Shown here in pieces: positions 51,506 to 59,231 of a stretch of 64,000 nucleotides of DNA. The stretch spans positions 930,875 through 994,874 of the forward strand of contig NZ_WASP01000006.1 in NCBI RefSeq assembly GCF_009712225.1. The letters run 5' to 3'. A model generated the notes under the pieces. It was not told the DNA's origin, made no database searches, and saw only the letters and a program-made list of their open reading frames with translations. The DNA comes from Desulfovibrio sp. (GTDB taxonomy: Bacteria; Desulfobacterota; Desulfovibrionia; Desulfovibrionales; Desulfovibrionaceae). Made by a program: the position numbers and the translations under genes. The stretch's first letter is position 1. The number at the start of each line of letters is the position of its first letter.

Positions 51506-52684
51506 TCAGGCTTCGGGTTTGTAGTCGGGGTGATCGCGCAGCACCGGCATCTTGGCGCATACAAAACGGTACACGGTCACCAGCCCCACCAGCATGAACA
51601 GCGAAAGCGTTATTTCTCCCAGCGAGGGAAAATACTTGAGCTGCGAGGGCAGATTGTAGTTGTAGGCCACAAGGCTCACATCCATACGGTTGAGCATGAC
51701 CCCAAATACAGAAAGCCCCGCCGCCACACGGATAAGCCCGTAACGGCGCTCACGCACACCCACGGCAAACATGAAGGCGGGCACAATGACCAGCGCCATC
51801 TCCAGCAGCCACAACATGCCGTAACCGCTAAACACATGCTTCCAGCCGTTGTCAAGCGTAAGGCCGCCTATCTTTATGACAAAGTAGCCCATCAGCAGCA
51901 GCGATGCGCCGCGCGCAAGGCTCAGGCTCACGCCGTCAAAGCTTTTTGCATGGTTGTCGTCCATGTATTTGTGCATGCCCGCGTGGGCCAGCGTGCCCTC
52001 AAAAATCACCATGCTGAGCCCGGCGTACAGGCTCGACACAAAGAAATACACCGGCAACCACGTGGAATACCAGAGAGGGTGCATCTTTGAGGGAACCATC
52101 ACATACAGCCCGCCCAGCGACGACTGGTGCAGGGTGGAAAGTATGATACCCAGAGCCACCAGCGGCATAACCAGCTTCATGAGCATGGCGCGCAGTTTTT
52201 GCCAGCCCAGCCATTCGCAGGGAATCACAAACCACAGCACGGCCATGACGCACAGGTAAAAGAACTCACATACGCCCACGGTAAACAGCAGCGAGGTCGT
52301 GCCCTGCGAAACGAACACAGGGTACGGCAGACGCCACGGTTGGCCCACATCATACAGCAGGTCGGCAATGACAAAGGCATAGCCGAAAAATGCCGTGGTC
52401 AGGGCGGGCCGCCACATGGAGCGCAGATTGCTGAAGCCGAAGATGTAGTAGCCTGCAGCCAGCGTAAAACCGCCAGCAGCCAGGGCAACCCCGCACAGCA
52501 GGTCAAAGCCGATCCACAGGCCCCAGGGGTAGTAATCGTCAAGATTGGTAACCGCGCCAATTCCCCAGCCAAAACGCATGACCGTAGCCACTGCTCCGCA
52601 AAACAGAATAATGGCGGTAATGATGTTGCCCGGCGTGTTGAGCAGGCCAAGCGTATTTTTCAGCAGTTTCGAAGGCTTCAGCAT
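51506..52684 (-). CDS. NrfD/HmcC-family integral membrane protein
   Basis: 392 aa with about ten helices, of the NrfD/PsrC/HmcC quinone-interacting family. LDDYYPWGLWIGFDLLCGVAL near residues 50-70 and QSSLGGLYVMVPSKMHPLWYS near 210-230 are highly characteristic of the HmcC/DsrP branch. It exchanges electrons or protons with menaquinone at the membrane. Its start overlaps the Fe-S subunit stop by 7 bases, indicating a tight complex with it. Confidence 0.92.
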   Translation of the reverse strand: MLKPSKLLKNTLGLLNTPGNIITAIILFCGAVATVMRFGWGIGAVTNLDDYYPWGLWIGFDLLCGVALAAGGFTLAAGYYIFGFSNLRSMWRPALTTAFFGYAFVIADLLYDVGQPWRLPYPVFVSQGTTSLLFTVGVCEFFYLCVMAVLWFVIPCEWLGWQKLRAMLMKLVMPLVALGIILSTLHQSSLGGLYVMVPSKMHPLWYSTWLPVYFFVSSLYAGLSMVIFEGTLAHAGMHKYMDDNHAKSFDGVSLSLARGASLLLMGYFVIKIGGLTLDNGWKHVFSGYGMLWLLEMALVIVPAFMFAVGVRERRYGLIRVAAGLSVFGVMLNRMDVSLVAYNYNLPSQLKYFPSLGEITLSLFMLVGLVTVYRFVCAKMPVLRDHPDYKPEA

Positions 52685-53676
52685 TGTCCGCCTCCCTGGC
52701 CCTTTTCAGGATTATGGTCAGCGGGCTTGCTGCCACAGGCCTCTGCATGGGTGTCAGTGCAGCCCTGGTCTTTCGCCTGCTGCGCGCCCTCGCGGCGGGC
52801 CTGCTCCACCATTTTTTTGTAATGTTTGCTCATGGAATACGCGCCGCCCAAAATCACCGGCCACACGCCCGCAATTACGGCAATGGAACCGAGCATGCCC
52901 CGAGTGAGCTCTGGCGCTGAAACGGCGGGAACGTCCGGCTGTCCCAGCTCGGCATGCGGCACAGGCGAAAGGTACAGCCAATTGGTGCCGCCCATTTCGT
53001 GCTCGCCGTAAATGTGGTCTTCGTACATGCCGGGGTTGTCCATGATACGGCGGCGGGCCAGCGTGATCAGGTCGCTGCGCCTGCCAAAAATCAGGGCTTC
53101 CTTGGGGCAGGCCTCCACACAGCCGGGCAGCTGCCCTTCCTTGAGGCGTGGGGCACACATGGTGCACTTGTACACCAACGGATTCCAGGCATTGTTGTAA
53201 TCATATGCAGGCACGTAAAAAGGACAGGCCATCATGCAGTAGCGGCAACCCACGCACAGCTTGGGATTGTACACCACCGGCCCCTGCTCTGTTTTTACAA
53301 ACGCCTTTACAAAGCAGGCCGAAGCACAGGCCGGTTCCTGACAGTGGTTGCACTGCAATTTGCGAAACACGGGCGCGTGCCCCTGCGGCTCATATCTGTT
53401 GACCACCGTATAGGCCTTGAATGTTGGCCTGCGGATCTGGCCGAATACCGAAGGGTCGTCAACGGGCTTTTCCAGTGGGGGCAGCACGTCTGCATTGACC
53501 TTCTGACAGCCTTCCTCGCACTTGCGGCAGCCGATGCAGCGTACCGAATCATGCAGTACGCCCACGGCATCGGGGCTTCCGTCATAGGCAAACCGGGCGG
53601 CCCCGGCTGTGCCGGGAAGCGCGGCACCAGCCACGCCGCCCAGGCCCAATATTTTCAAAAACTGTCTGCGCCGCAT
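52678..53676 (-). CDS. 4Fe-4S ferredoxin subunit with Tat signal (HmcB/YdhX-like)
   Basis: 332 aa. A twin-arginine signal MRRRQFLKILGLGG leads the chain. Four cysteine groups follow: CIGCRKCEEGC, CNHCQEPACASAC, CVGCRYCMMACP and CTMCAPRLKEGQLPGCVEACP, enough for four [4Fe-4S] clusters. A C-terminal helix (SIAVIAGVWPVILGGAY) anchors it. HmcB has this plan; in E. coli ydhYVWX the fourth gene ydhX also encodes an Fe-S protein. It should wire the AOR-type enzyme to the NrfD-like subunit. GGGGAGGA precedes the ATG at 53676. Confidence 0.9.
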   Translation of the reverse strand: MRRRQFLKILGLGGVAGAALPGTAGAARFAYDGSPDAVGVLHDSVRCIGCRKCEEGCQKVNADVLPPLEKPVDDPSVFGQIRRPTFKAYTVVNRYEPQGHAPVFRKLQCNHCQEPACASACFVKAFVKTEQGPVVYNPKLCVGCRYCMMACPFYVPAYDYNNAWNPLVYKCTMCAPRLKEGQLPGCVEACPKEALIFGRRSDLITLARRRIMDNPGMYEDHIYGEHEMGGTNWLYLSPVPHAELGQPDVPAVSAPELTRGMLGSIAVIAGVWPVILGGAYSMSKHYKKMVEQARREGAQQAKDQGCTDTHAEACGSKPADHNPEKGQGGGQC

Positions 53677-53772
53677 GGCGATCCTCCCCTGCTTGCGCAT
53701 TGCATCATTTCATGCCCCACTTCTGCCATGGAGCAAGCCGCCAAGGCGGCGCCGAAAACACGCACCCTGCGG

Positions 53773-54798
53773 CTATGGGCTGGCAATGGCGCCCACATCC
53801 TCATTTTCTGCCAGAAAGGCAGCGTAATCCTCATCGAGATACAGCGTGGAATACAGATACACCGTGCCAACGGAACTTTCCGTAAACCTGATGTCCTCGT
53901 ATTCCGGGTTTTCAGCCATATCGCGCAGGCACTGCTGCAAGGCCTCGGCCTCAAAAAGAAAGGGCGGATACTCAAATATTTCAAGGGCCACAGGCCGGGG
54001 GTAGTCGCGCGAACTGTCGCGCACCACACTGGCGACCTGCACCATCCTGTTGTTGCCGGTGGAAAGAATACGGGCATACAGGCTGCTCATCTGCGGCCTG
54101 TAATGGTAGTATTCCTTGCCGTCCCAGGCGGTGAAAACCGTCACCTCGTCGTTTTCGGCCAGCAGCTCGCCCAGCAGGGCCGCCGCGTAGGCGGCTTCCA
54201 CCATCCGGGGGGCGGCTGCAACCTGTTCAGGCCCAGATGCCGGTACGGATTCTGTTACCTGCTCCACAGCATGTTCTGGCGCTGCCAGCGCCTCTGCTGG
54301 GTGCAGCAGAGAGGTAAGCAATTCCCTGCGGCTCAGCAGACGGCGGGTTTTGCGCAGGCCCGGCACTTCCGGGTCTGGGGCCGAACCGGGCTGGGCCTTT
54401 TCCATGGCCTTGATACGAGCCATGTCTGCGGCCACGGCCTGCGAATCCGGTCCTTCAAAACGGGGATCTGGCAGACTTTCCAGTTCTTCGCGCACCTGGG
54501 CCACGGTAACGGGCGGCGTTGCTGCCGCACGCTCCACAAATGCCGCCAGCAGTTCTTCGACCGTTACAAGGCGCTCATCGCTGCTGAAATCGGCCAGCGT
54601 TTCCACCAGCAGCACCTTGTCGGCGCTACGCTGGTTTACCAGCACGGTGTCGTCGCATTGCACAGTCGGCTGCATTTCCGGGGCATGGCCTGTTTGCTCC
54701 ACGTTCGGGACAGCGTGACCAGCTTGCTCCAAATTGGGGGCGGCATGGTCGCCCCCGCCAAGGGGAGCGACCATCTGCACCTGATTCTGGTTACTCAT
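53773..54798 (-). CDS. Unknown protein in AOR operon, positional equivalent of YdhW
   Basis: 341 aa. No enzyme family is recognised. The N-terminal 45 residues contain two tandem repeats of the form (A)xPNxEQxGHA, the middle is acidic and helical, and the C terminus carries aromatic beta-like segments (TVYLYSTLYLDEDYAAFL). No signal peptide, Cys cluster or membrane helix is present. By order it occupies the place of YdhW in E. coli ydhY-V-W-X. That role is also unknown; an AOR chaperone or assembly factor is a guess. Confidence 0.6.
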   Translation of the reverse strand: MSNQNQVQMVAPLGGGDHAAPNLEQAGHAVPNVEQTGHAPEMQPTVQCDDTVLVNQRSADKVLLVETLADFSSDERLVTVEELLAAFVERAAATPPVTVAQVREELESLPDPRFEGPDSQAVAADMARIKAMEKAQPGSAPDPEVPGLRKTRRLLSRRELLTSLLHPAEALAAPEHAVEQVTESVPASGPEQVAAAPRMVEAAYAAALLGELLAENDEVTVFTAWDGKEYYHYRPQMSSLYARILSTGNNRMVQVASVVRDSSRDYPRPVALEIFEYPPFLFEAEALQQCLRDMAENPEYEDIRFTESSVGTVYLYSTLYLDEDYAAFLAENEDVGAIASP

Positions 54799-54811
54799 AG
54801 ACTCTCCAAGG

Positions 54812-56920
54812 TTACGCGCCGGGGACCAGCTTTTCCTTGGTCATGGTATCGGCCACATCGTTGAGGCCCAACGAACGGTACTGGTTCGCTGTGGGCAGGC
54901 CGGACTTTACGTCCCAGCCCTGCACTTCGTAGAACAGGTCGAGACTCTTTTCGATATCGGCCTTGTCCATACGAATGGTGCCCTTGGTGAAGGGGGCCTT
55001 GTCTTTTTTGTCTTCAAACAGCCAGTTGGGGTACTGGTCGTGCTTTTTGCGCATGTCTGCCGTCTGCATCTGGCGCGCGGTATAGGCGCGGTGCAGGTTA
55101 AAGGCGCGCTCAGCGCAGCGGTCCAGTTCCTTTACGTCCAGATTATGACCGGTAAGGACCCTATAATACTTGCTTTCAAGGCTGTTATCGCCCATGTAGC
55201 CGTCCTGTTTGTTGGGGCTGGAAATCCACGGCCCCATCCAGTTGCAGAACGAAAGCATGTCGTGCAGTTCCTTGCGCTCGATGGACCACTTGGCGCGGAT
55301 CATCTTGTACTTGTTGGTGGGCTTGTAGTCGCCGATGGCGTCCACCGCATCGGCAGAACCCCAGAAGTGCTCTGCAAGGCGCTTTTGCACATCAATGGGC
55401 AGGCCGCTGCGCACAAAGTTGCAGTTGGAGTGGCACATGGGATCGCGGTTGTACTGGGTGTTGATGACGCACCCGGTCTGACCGTCGTCTTCGTTGGCGT
55501 GGTGCTTGGGATGCCCCATCTTCCAGTAGACGGTACGGTGGTCGTCCTTCCATTTTTCTTCGGGAATACCCATTTTTTCAAGCATATAGCCTGTGCCCAT
55601 GCCAAGAAGCTGACCAAATTCACCTTGCTTGTAGGCAATGCGGTTTACGGCAACCTTGATGAATTCCGGGTTGCAGGCGTCCACCATGTCCCAGGGAATG
55701 GACTTGTACTCGTCCGCACCCAGCTTCTGCTTCCAGATGCCGTCTTCGTACATGTTGCTGAAATCGCGGAACAGCTGACCGTAGTTTTCCCACACGCCCA
55801 GATCGTCCATGAGTTCTATGCCCACAAAACCGGCCTGACGCGCCAGATCGCTCTTTTTGCGCGAAAGTTTGGGGAACCATTCACGCCCGCCAAACATGCC
55901 CACGCAGGTATTGAACTGGACGGGGCTGACGCCGAACTTGGCAGCCGTGTCTTCGTCCTTCATCACCGTGTAACAGCGGATGGGGCAGGAAAAACAGCCG
56001 TTGTTGCGCACTGTATACTGCCACACGTTGTCGCCCAGAAAATAGGCGGCGTTGTTGGTGCGGTACGAAATGCGGTTGAGCGAACGCACGTCGTTTGTAA
56101 GCGTAACCGGTGCTTCAGATGCGCCCCAGCGCTTGCCAGGCGCGCCCACCCAGCGGGAACCGGCATCCCAGTACTCAAAGAGCGGGCTGGGAAAGTTGGG
56201 AACCACATGCTGATTGTTGGCGCCGATGATGGTGCGGTGGTAGTTGATGAGCTTTTCCCAGTCGGCCTTGTCGCCAGCGATGTGCACAGGCTGGCTGCCC
56301 TGAAGGGCAATGGCCTTGAGCATCTTGGAGCCCATGACAGCACCGATGCCGCAACCGGCTGTATGGGCGCGGCTGTTGACCACCACGGAATACGGAACCA
56401 GATTTTCACCGGCGGGTCCGATGGCGGCAACGGTGCCGTCCGCGCCCACTTCTTCGCTGATCACGCGGGTGGTGCGGCGCGTACCCTGGCCCCACACATG
56501 GCTGGCGTCCTTGAGCCACGCCTTGCCGTCACGCACATGCAACCACACGGGGCGGTCGGCCTTGCCTTCGATAATAAGAAAGTCGTAGCCAGCGTATTTC
56601 AGGTGCTCGGCAAAATTGCCGCCCATGTGGCCCGAACCAATGAGGTGCTGCGGCCACGAAACAGGCATGATGGTGGTAACAGCGGTACGCCCGCTGCACA
56701 AAGCGCCCGTACCGGCCAGCGGCCCCACGGCAAAAACGATCTTGTTGGCTTCGTCATAGGCCTTGGTTCTGGGCGCAACTTCGTCCCAAAACACCTTGTA
56801 GCCCAGGCCCGTGCCGCCAATAAAATCAAGATACTTGTAAGTGTCCTCAACCGTGATGCGGCCCGTGCTCAGGTTGACCCGCAGGCCCTTGCCCTGATAG
56901 CCGCCGAATTTTCTGGCCAT
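54812..56920 (-). CDS. Aldehyde:ferredoxin oxidoreductase-family tungsten/molybdenum enzyme (YdhV-like)
   Basis: 702 aa. GYQGKGLRVNLSTGRI and FIGGTGLGYKV at the N terminus, then the pterin-contact region with GPLAGTGALCSGRT, are AOR hallmarks. A [4Fe-4S] site is given by CFSCPIRC near residue 310 and a later Cys near 560 (LSFCNW). It binds a bis-pterin W or Mo cofactor and oxidises or reduces an unidentified carbonyl compound. No Tat signal is present, so it either works in the cytoplasm or is carried out with a partner. Neighbours match E. coli YdhV's partners. Confidence 0.92.
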   Translation of the reverse strand: MARKFGGYQGKGLRVNLSTGRITVEDTYKYLDFIGGTGLGYKVFWDEVAPRTKAYDEANKIVFAVGPLAGTGALCSGRTAVTTIMPVSWPQHLIGSGHMGGNFAEHLKYAGYDFLIIEGKADRPVWLHVRDGKAWLKDASHVWGQGTRRTTRVISEEVGADGTVAAIGPAGENLVPYSVVVNSRAHTAGCGIGAVMGSKMLKAIALQGSQPVHIAGDKADWEKLINYHRTIIGANNQHVVPNFPSPLFEYWDAGSRWVGAPGKRWGASEAPVTLTNDVRSLNRISYRTNNAAYFLGDNVWQYTVRNNGCFSCPIRCYTVMKDEDTAAKFGVSPVQFNTCVGMFGGREWFPKLSRKKSDLARQAGFVGIELMDDLGVWENYGQLFRDFSNMYEDGIWKQKLGADEYKSIPWDMVDACNPEFIKVAVNRIAYKQGEFGQLLGMGTGYMLEKMGIPEEKWKDDHRTVYWKMGHPKHHANEDDGQTGCVINTQYNRDPMCHSNCNFVRSGLPIDVQKRLAEHFWGSADAVDAIGDYKPTNKYKMIRAKWSIERKELHDMLSFCNWMGPWISSPNKQDGYMGDNSLESKYYRVLTGHNLDVKELDRCAERAFNLHRAYTARQMQTADMRKKHDQYPNWLFEDKKDKAPFTKGTIRMDKADIEKSLDLFYEVQGWDVKSGLPTANQYRSLGLNDVADTMTKEKLVPGA

Positions 56921-57003
56921 AGATTCCTCCAGCTCACAAATGGAGCGTAATTCCTGTGAATACCCGCTCTGCGCCGCAACCTGTACGGCGCAAAGGGTGC
57001 GCG

Positions 57004-57771
57004 CTACTGCTCGTATTTGAGGTTACGCGGCCCGCCGGGCGATTCCACATGGCAGGCGTTGCAGGCGGCGCGACGGTCATCGGGAATCATCATCGAGAAC
57101 GAACCACGCGTGGTGGCCTCGCGGGTGCGGTCGCTCCAGGGCACATAGCGCAGGGCGGCTGCCGGGCAGGCATCCACGCACTTGGGCGCGCCGTTGCACA
57201 AAAAGCACTTGTCGGCCTTGCCCTGCTCTTCATCAAAGGTCATCACGCCCCATGGGCAGGCCTTCTGGCACAGGCGGCAGCCCACGCAGCGGTCTTTGAG
57301 CACCACACGAGTGCCCGTGCCCTTTTGGGCGATGATGGCGTTTTGCGGGCAGGCGGTGGCACAGGGCACAGGGTGCGGGCACTGCTTGCAGGTATCCTGA
57401 ATCACCAGCGAGCCAGAGCCGTAGATGCCCTTGGTGGTGTTTTCAAGCCCGCCCTCTGGACCAAACATGGCATTGCGGCTGATTTTGATGCGCGCAAGCT
57501 TGGGGTCGGCCTTGCCGTCGTTAAATTCCGTACAGGCAAGTTCGCACCGCTGACAGCACACGCACAGGGTGGGATCGCCCACAATCATGCCCGCCGCTTT
57601 TTCCATAATCACCAGAGGCGAAGCCTTCATGGTGGCCAGTGCCTCCGAGGCCTGCAACGTGGCCAGCCCAAGTGCCGCGCACGACGTTACCTTGATGAAG
57701 CCACGGCGCGAGAGGTTTTCGAGCAGCAGGTCTTCATCGGCACGTTTCAGTTTGCTCAACATATCAGCCAT
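57004..57771 (-). CDS. Tat-exported ferredoxin with C-terminal CxxCH motif (YdhY-like)
   Basis: 255 aa. A twin-arginine motif SRRGFIKVTSCAALGLA lies near residue 25. Four [4Fe-4S] cysteine sets follow: CVCCQRCELAC, CKQCPHPVPCATACP, CVGCRLCQKACP and CFLCNGAPKCVDACP. Near the C terminus a CNACH motif could bind c-type heme, unusual for this ferredoxin type. First structural gene ahead of the AOR enzyme, as ydhY is in E. coli. AAGGAG precedes the ATG at 57771. The fdhD stop is 31 bases upstream. Confidence 0.9.
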   Translation of the reverse strand: MADMLSKLKRADEDLLLENLSRRGFIKVTSCAALGLATLQASEALATMKASPLVIMEKAAGMIVGDPTLCVCCQRCELACTEFNDGKADPKLARIKISRNAMFGPEGGLENTTKGIYGSGSLVIQDTCKQCPHPVPCATACPQNAIIAQKGTGTRVVLKDRCVGCRLCQKACPWGVMTFDEEQGKADKCFLCNGAPKCVDACPAAALRYVPWSDRTREATTRGSFSMMIPDDRRAACNACHVESPGGPRNLKYEQ

Positions 57772-57802
57772 ACAGCGCTCCTTGTCATGATCGACAATGG
57801 CA

Positions 57803-58696
57803 TCACGGCAGCACAAGCTGCCCGTTTTCATGATATATGTGCATGCTGCCAGACTTAACATTGCCCAGCAGAGTCAACCCGTTGGCACGCGCCAGATCAA
57901 CAGCGCGCGACATGGCACGAGAAAGGGAGGCAAAAACCGGCACGCCAATGCGCACGGCCTTTTGCGCTATTTCAGAAGCGATACGCCCGCTGCTGATGAT
58001 CATGTGGTCTGCAGGGTTAAGCCCCTCAACCAGCATGTAGCCCACGAGGGTATCAATGGCGTTGTGGCGACCAATATCAAGGCAGTAGAACACCATGCCC
58101 TGCTTGCTGAGCAGGGCGGCGTTGTGGCAGCCGCCGGTCTGATGGAATATTTCAGAGCGTTCTTCAAGCTCTTGTGCGCCGCGCAGAATAACCTGCGGGT
58201 CCCAGGTGGGAACCTGCGCACGGGGAATACCCGGCAGTCTGCGGGCAGAGAGGGGAATGTTCCAGCCCATGGCTGAGGTGATGGTGAGCCTTGGGGCGGC
58301 CTGCTCTGTGGAACTGGCCGCCTTGCTACAGCAGGCCCCTCGCAGCAGCACGTCCACGCGCAGTTCTTCCGCGCTGTCGGCGGCAGGCGCGGCATCAGCC
58401 GAAGGCGAAGGCAGGGGGGTTATGTCCATGCCAGCCAGATCGTGCAGACTGTTGATGACCCCGCACGAATAAAGAAAACCCGGCACCAGATAACGCAAAT
58501 GCTGGCCCGAACAGGCCACCCGCACAAAGGGCACACCGTTGACATGCACTGTCAGCGTCTGCTCTCGGCACGACAAAAATACCGCAGGTGCAATCTTTCC
58601 ATTGCTGTAAGTCAAAATATCATAACTGCGCACTGTGGCCGGTGGCGAGGCCACTGGCAGCACATCATCTGCGGTCATGGTTTTGAGCTGAGCCAT
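57803..58696 (-). CDS. fdhD: Sulfurtransferase FdhD for molybdopterin-enzyme maturation
   Basis: 297 aa. FdhD delivers sulfur to the bis-MGD cofactor of formate dehydrogenases and relatives. The diagnostic blocks are TGGCHNAALLSKQG, CLDIGRHNAIDTLVG and SSGRIASEIAQKAVRIGVPVFAS. The active-site cysteine loop reads GACCSK, not the usual CxxC. It leads the minus-strand operon, 31 bases before the ydhY-like gene, so the AOR-type enzyme is its likely client. Confidence 0.92.
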   Translation of the reverse strand: MAQLKTMTADDVLPVASPPATVRSYDILTYSNGKIAPAVFLSCREQTLTVHVNGVPFVRVACSGQHLRYLVPGFLYSCGVINSLHDLAGMDITPLPSPSADAAPAADSAEELRVDVLLRGACCSKAASSTEQAAPRLTITSAMGWNIPLSARRLPGIPRAQVPTWDPQVILRGAQELEERSEIFHQTGGCHNAALLSKQGMVFYCLDIGRHNAIDTLVGYMLVEGLNPADHMIISSGRIASEIAQKAVRIGVPVFASLSRAMSRAVDLARANGLTLLGNVKSGSMHIYHENGQLVLP

Positions 58697-58921
58697 AAGC
58701 CCCTTCCTTATCTATGTGCCAGTCCCGACATTGCGAGACCGACGCTCCCCTTCTGCAACATGGGTACAGCAGAAGTCATCAGACAATGGGCTTTCGCCCC
58801 GCAAGGCTGAAACCTTTACGCTGATACAATTTTGTTCTTTTTTTCACATTGCTTCCGCAATGAGCATCCCAAGCCGTGTTTCATTCTGCCAAATGTCTTG
58901 TACCTGGGAACTGGTGGAGAT

Positions 58922-58996
58922 ATGAACCTGAACCAGAAGCTGCCCGGAAGCGGTGGGGGGGGGCTGCCACGTGTAAGACTTTCTTGCTATGCGTAA
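58922..58996 (+). CDS. Possible 24-aa peptide with G9 tract
   Basis: An ATG with GGAG 5 bases upstream opens a 24-codon frame (MNLNQKLPGSGGGG...) containing nine consecutive G at 58955-58963. Shifting the frame at the tract does not open a longer frame, so phase variation is not supported. It could be a leader peptide or the relic of a gene start. Confidence 0.2.
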   Translation: MNLNQKLPGSGGGGLPRVRLSCYA

Positions 58997-59010
58997 CCAG
59001 CTGATTACGC
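58991..59010. promoter_or_regulatory. 20-bp near-perfect palindrome
   Basis: GCGTAACCAGCTGATTACGC is symmetric except for one mismatched pair. It lies in the divergent control region and is a candidate operator. Confidence 0.45.
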
Positions 59011-59043
59011 TTTAAAAATTTCAACAAGTATTCATGGTTTTTA

Positions 59044-59059
59044 TTGATTGCGTGATCAA
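59044..59059. promoter_or_regulatory. FNR/CRP-like inverted site
   Basis: TTGAT-TGCGTG-ATCAA has the half sites of FNR but a 6-base rather than 4-base spacer, so it is closer to CRP/HcpR-style spacing. The E. coli ydh operon is FNR-activated, which makes the location suggestive. Confidence 0.35.
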
Positions 59060-59231
59060 AGCTTAGGTAAATCGCGCAGTGCCGTCAACCCTATGTTCAA
59101 ATTTTCACCCCGGCCATAATTTTTATAACTATATTAAATTTAACAATATTTACAAAAACACTGCAACTTACTATAATTACATAAGTCGGCACTGCCATTT
59201 TTGGGTTCAGCCCAGCAAGGAAGGATTGCCC

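Larger units (their letters stand above)
58697..59231. other. Divergent control region between fdhD operon and moeA
   Basis: About 535 bases hold no accepted gene. It contains a 24-codon frame with a G9 run (58922-58996), a 20-bp palindrome (58991-59010), a TTGAT-N6-ATCAA site (59044-59059) and AT-rich DNA at 59095-59190. It should drive both the Mo/W operon and moeA. No Moco riboswitch could be recognised by eye. Confidence 0.5.

Noticed and set aside
55040..56950. 636-codon plus-strand frame opposite the AOR gene
   Set aside because: Antisense shadow; AOR Cys and pterin motifs are on the minus strand.
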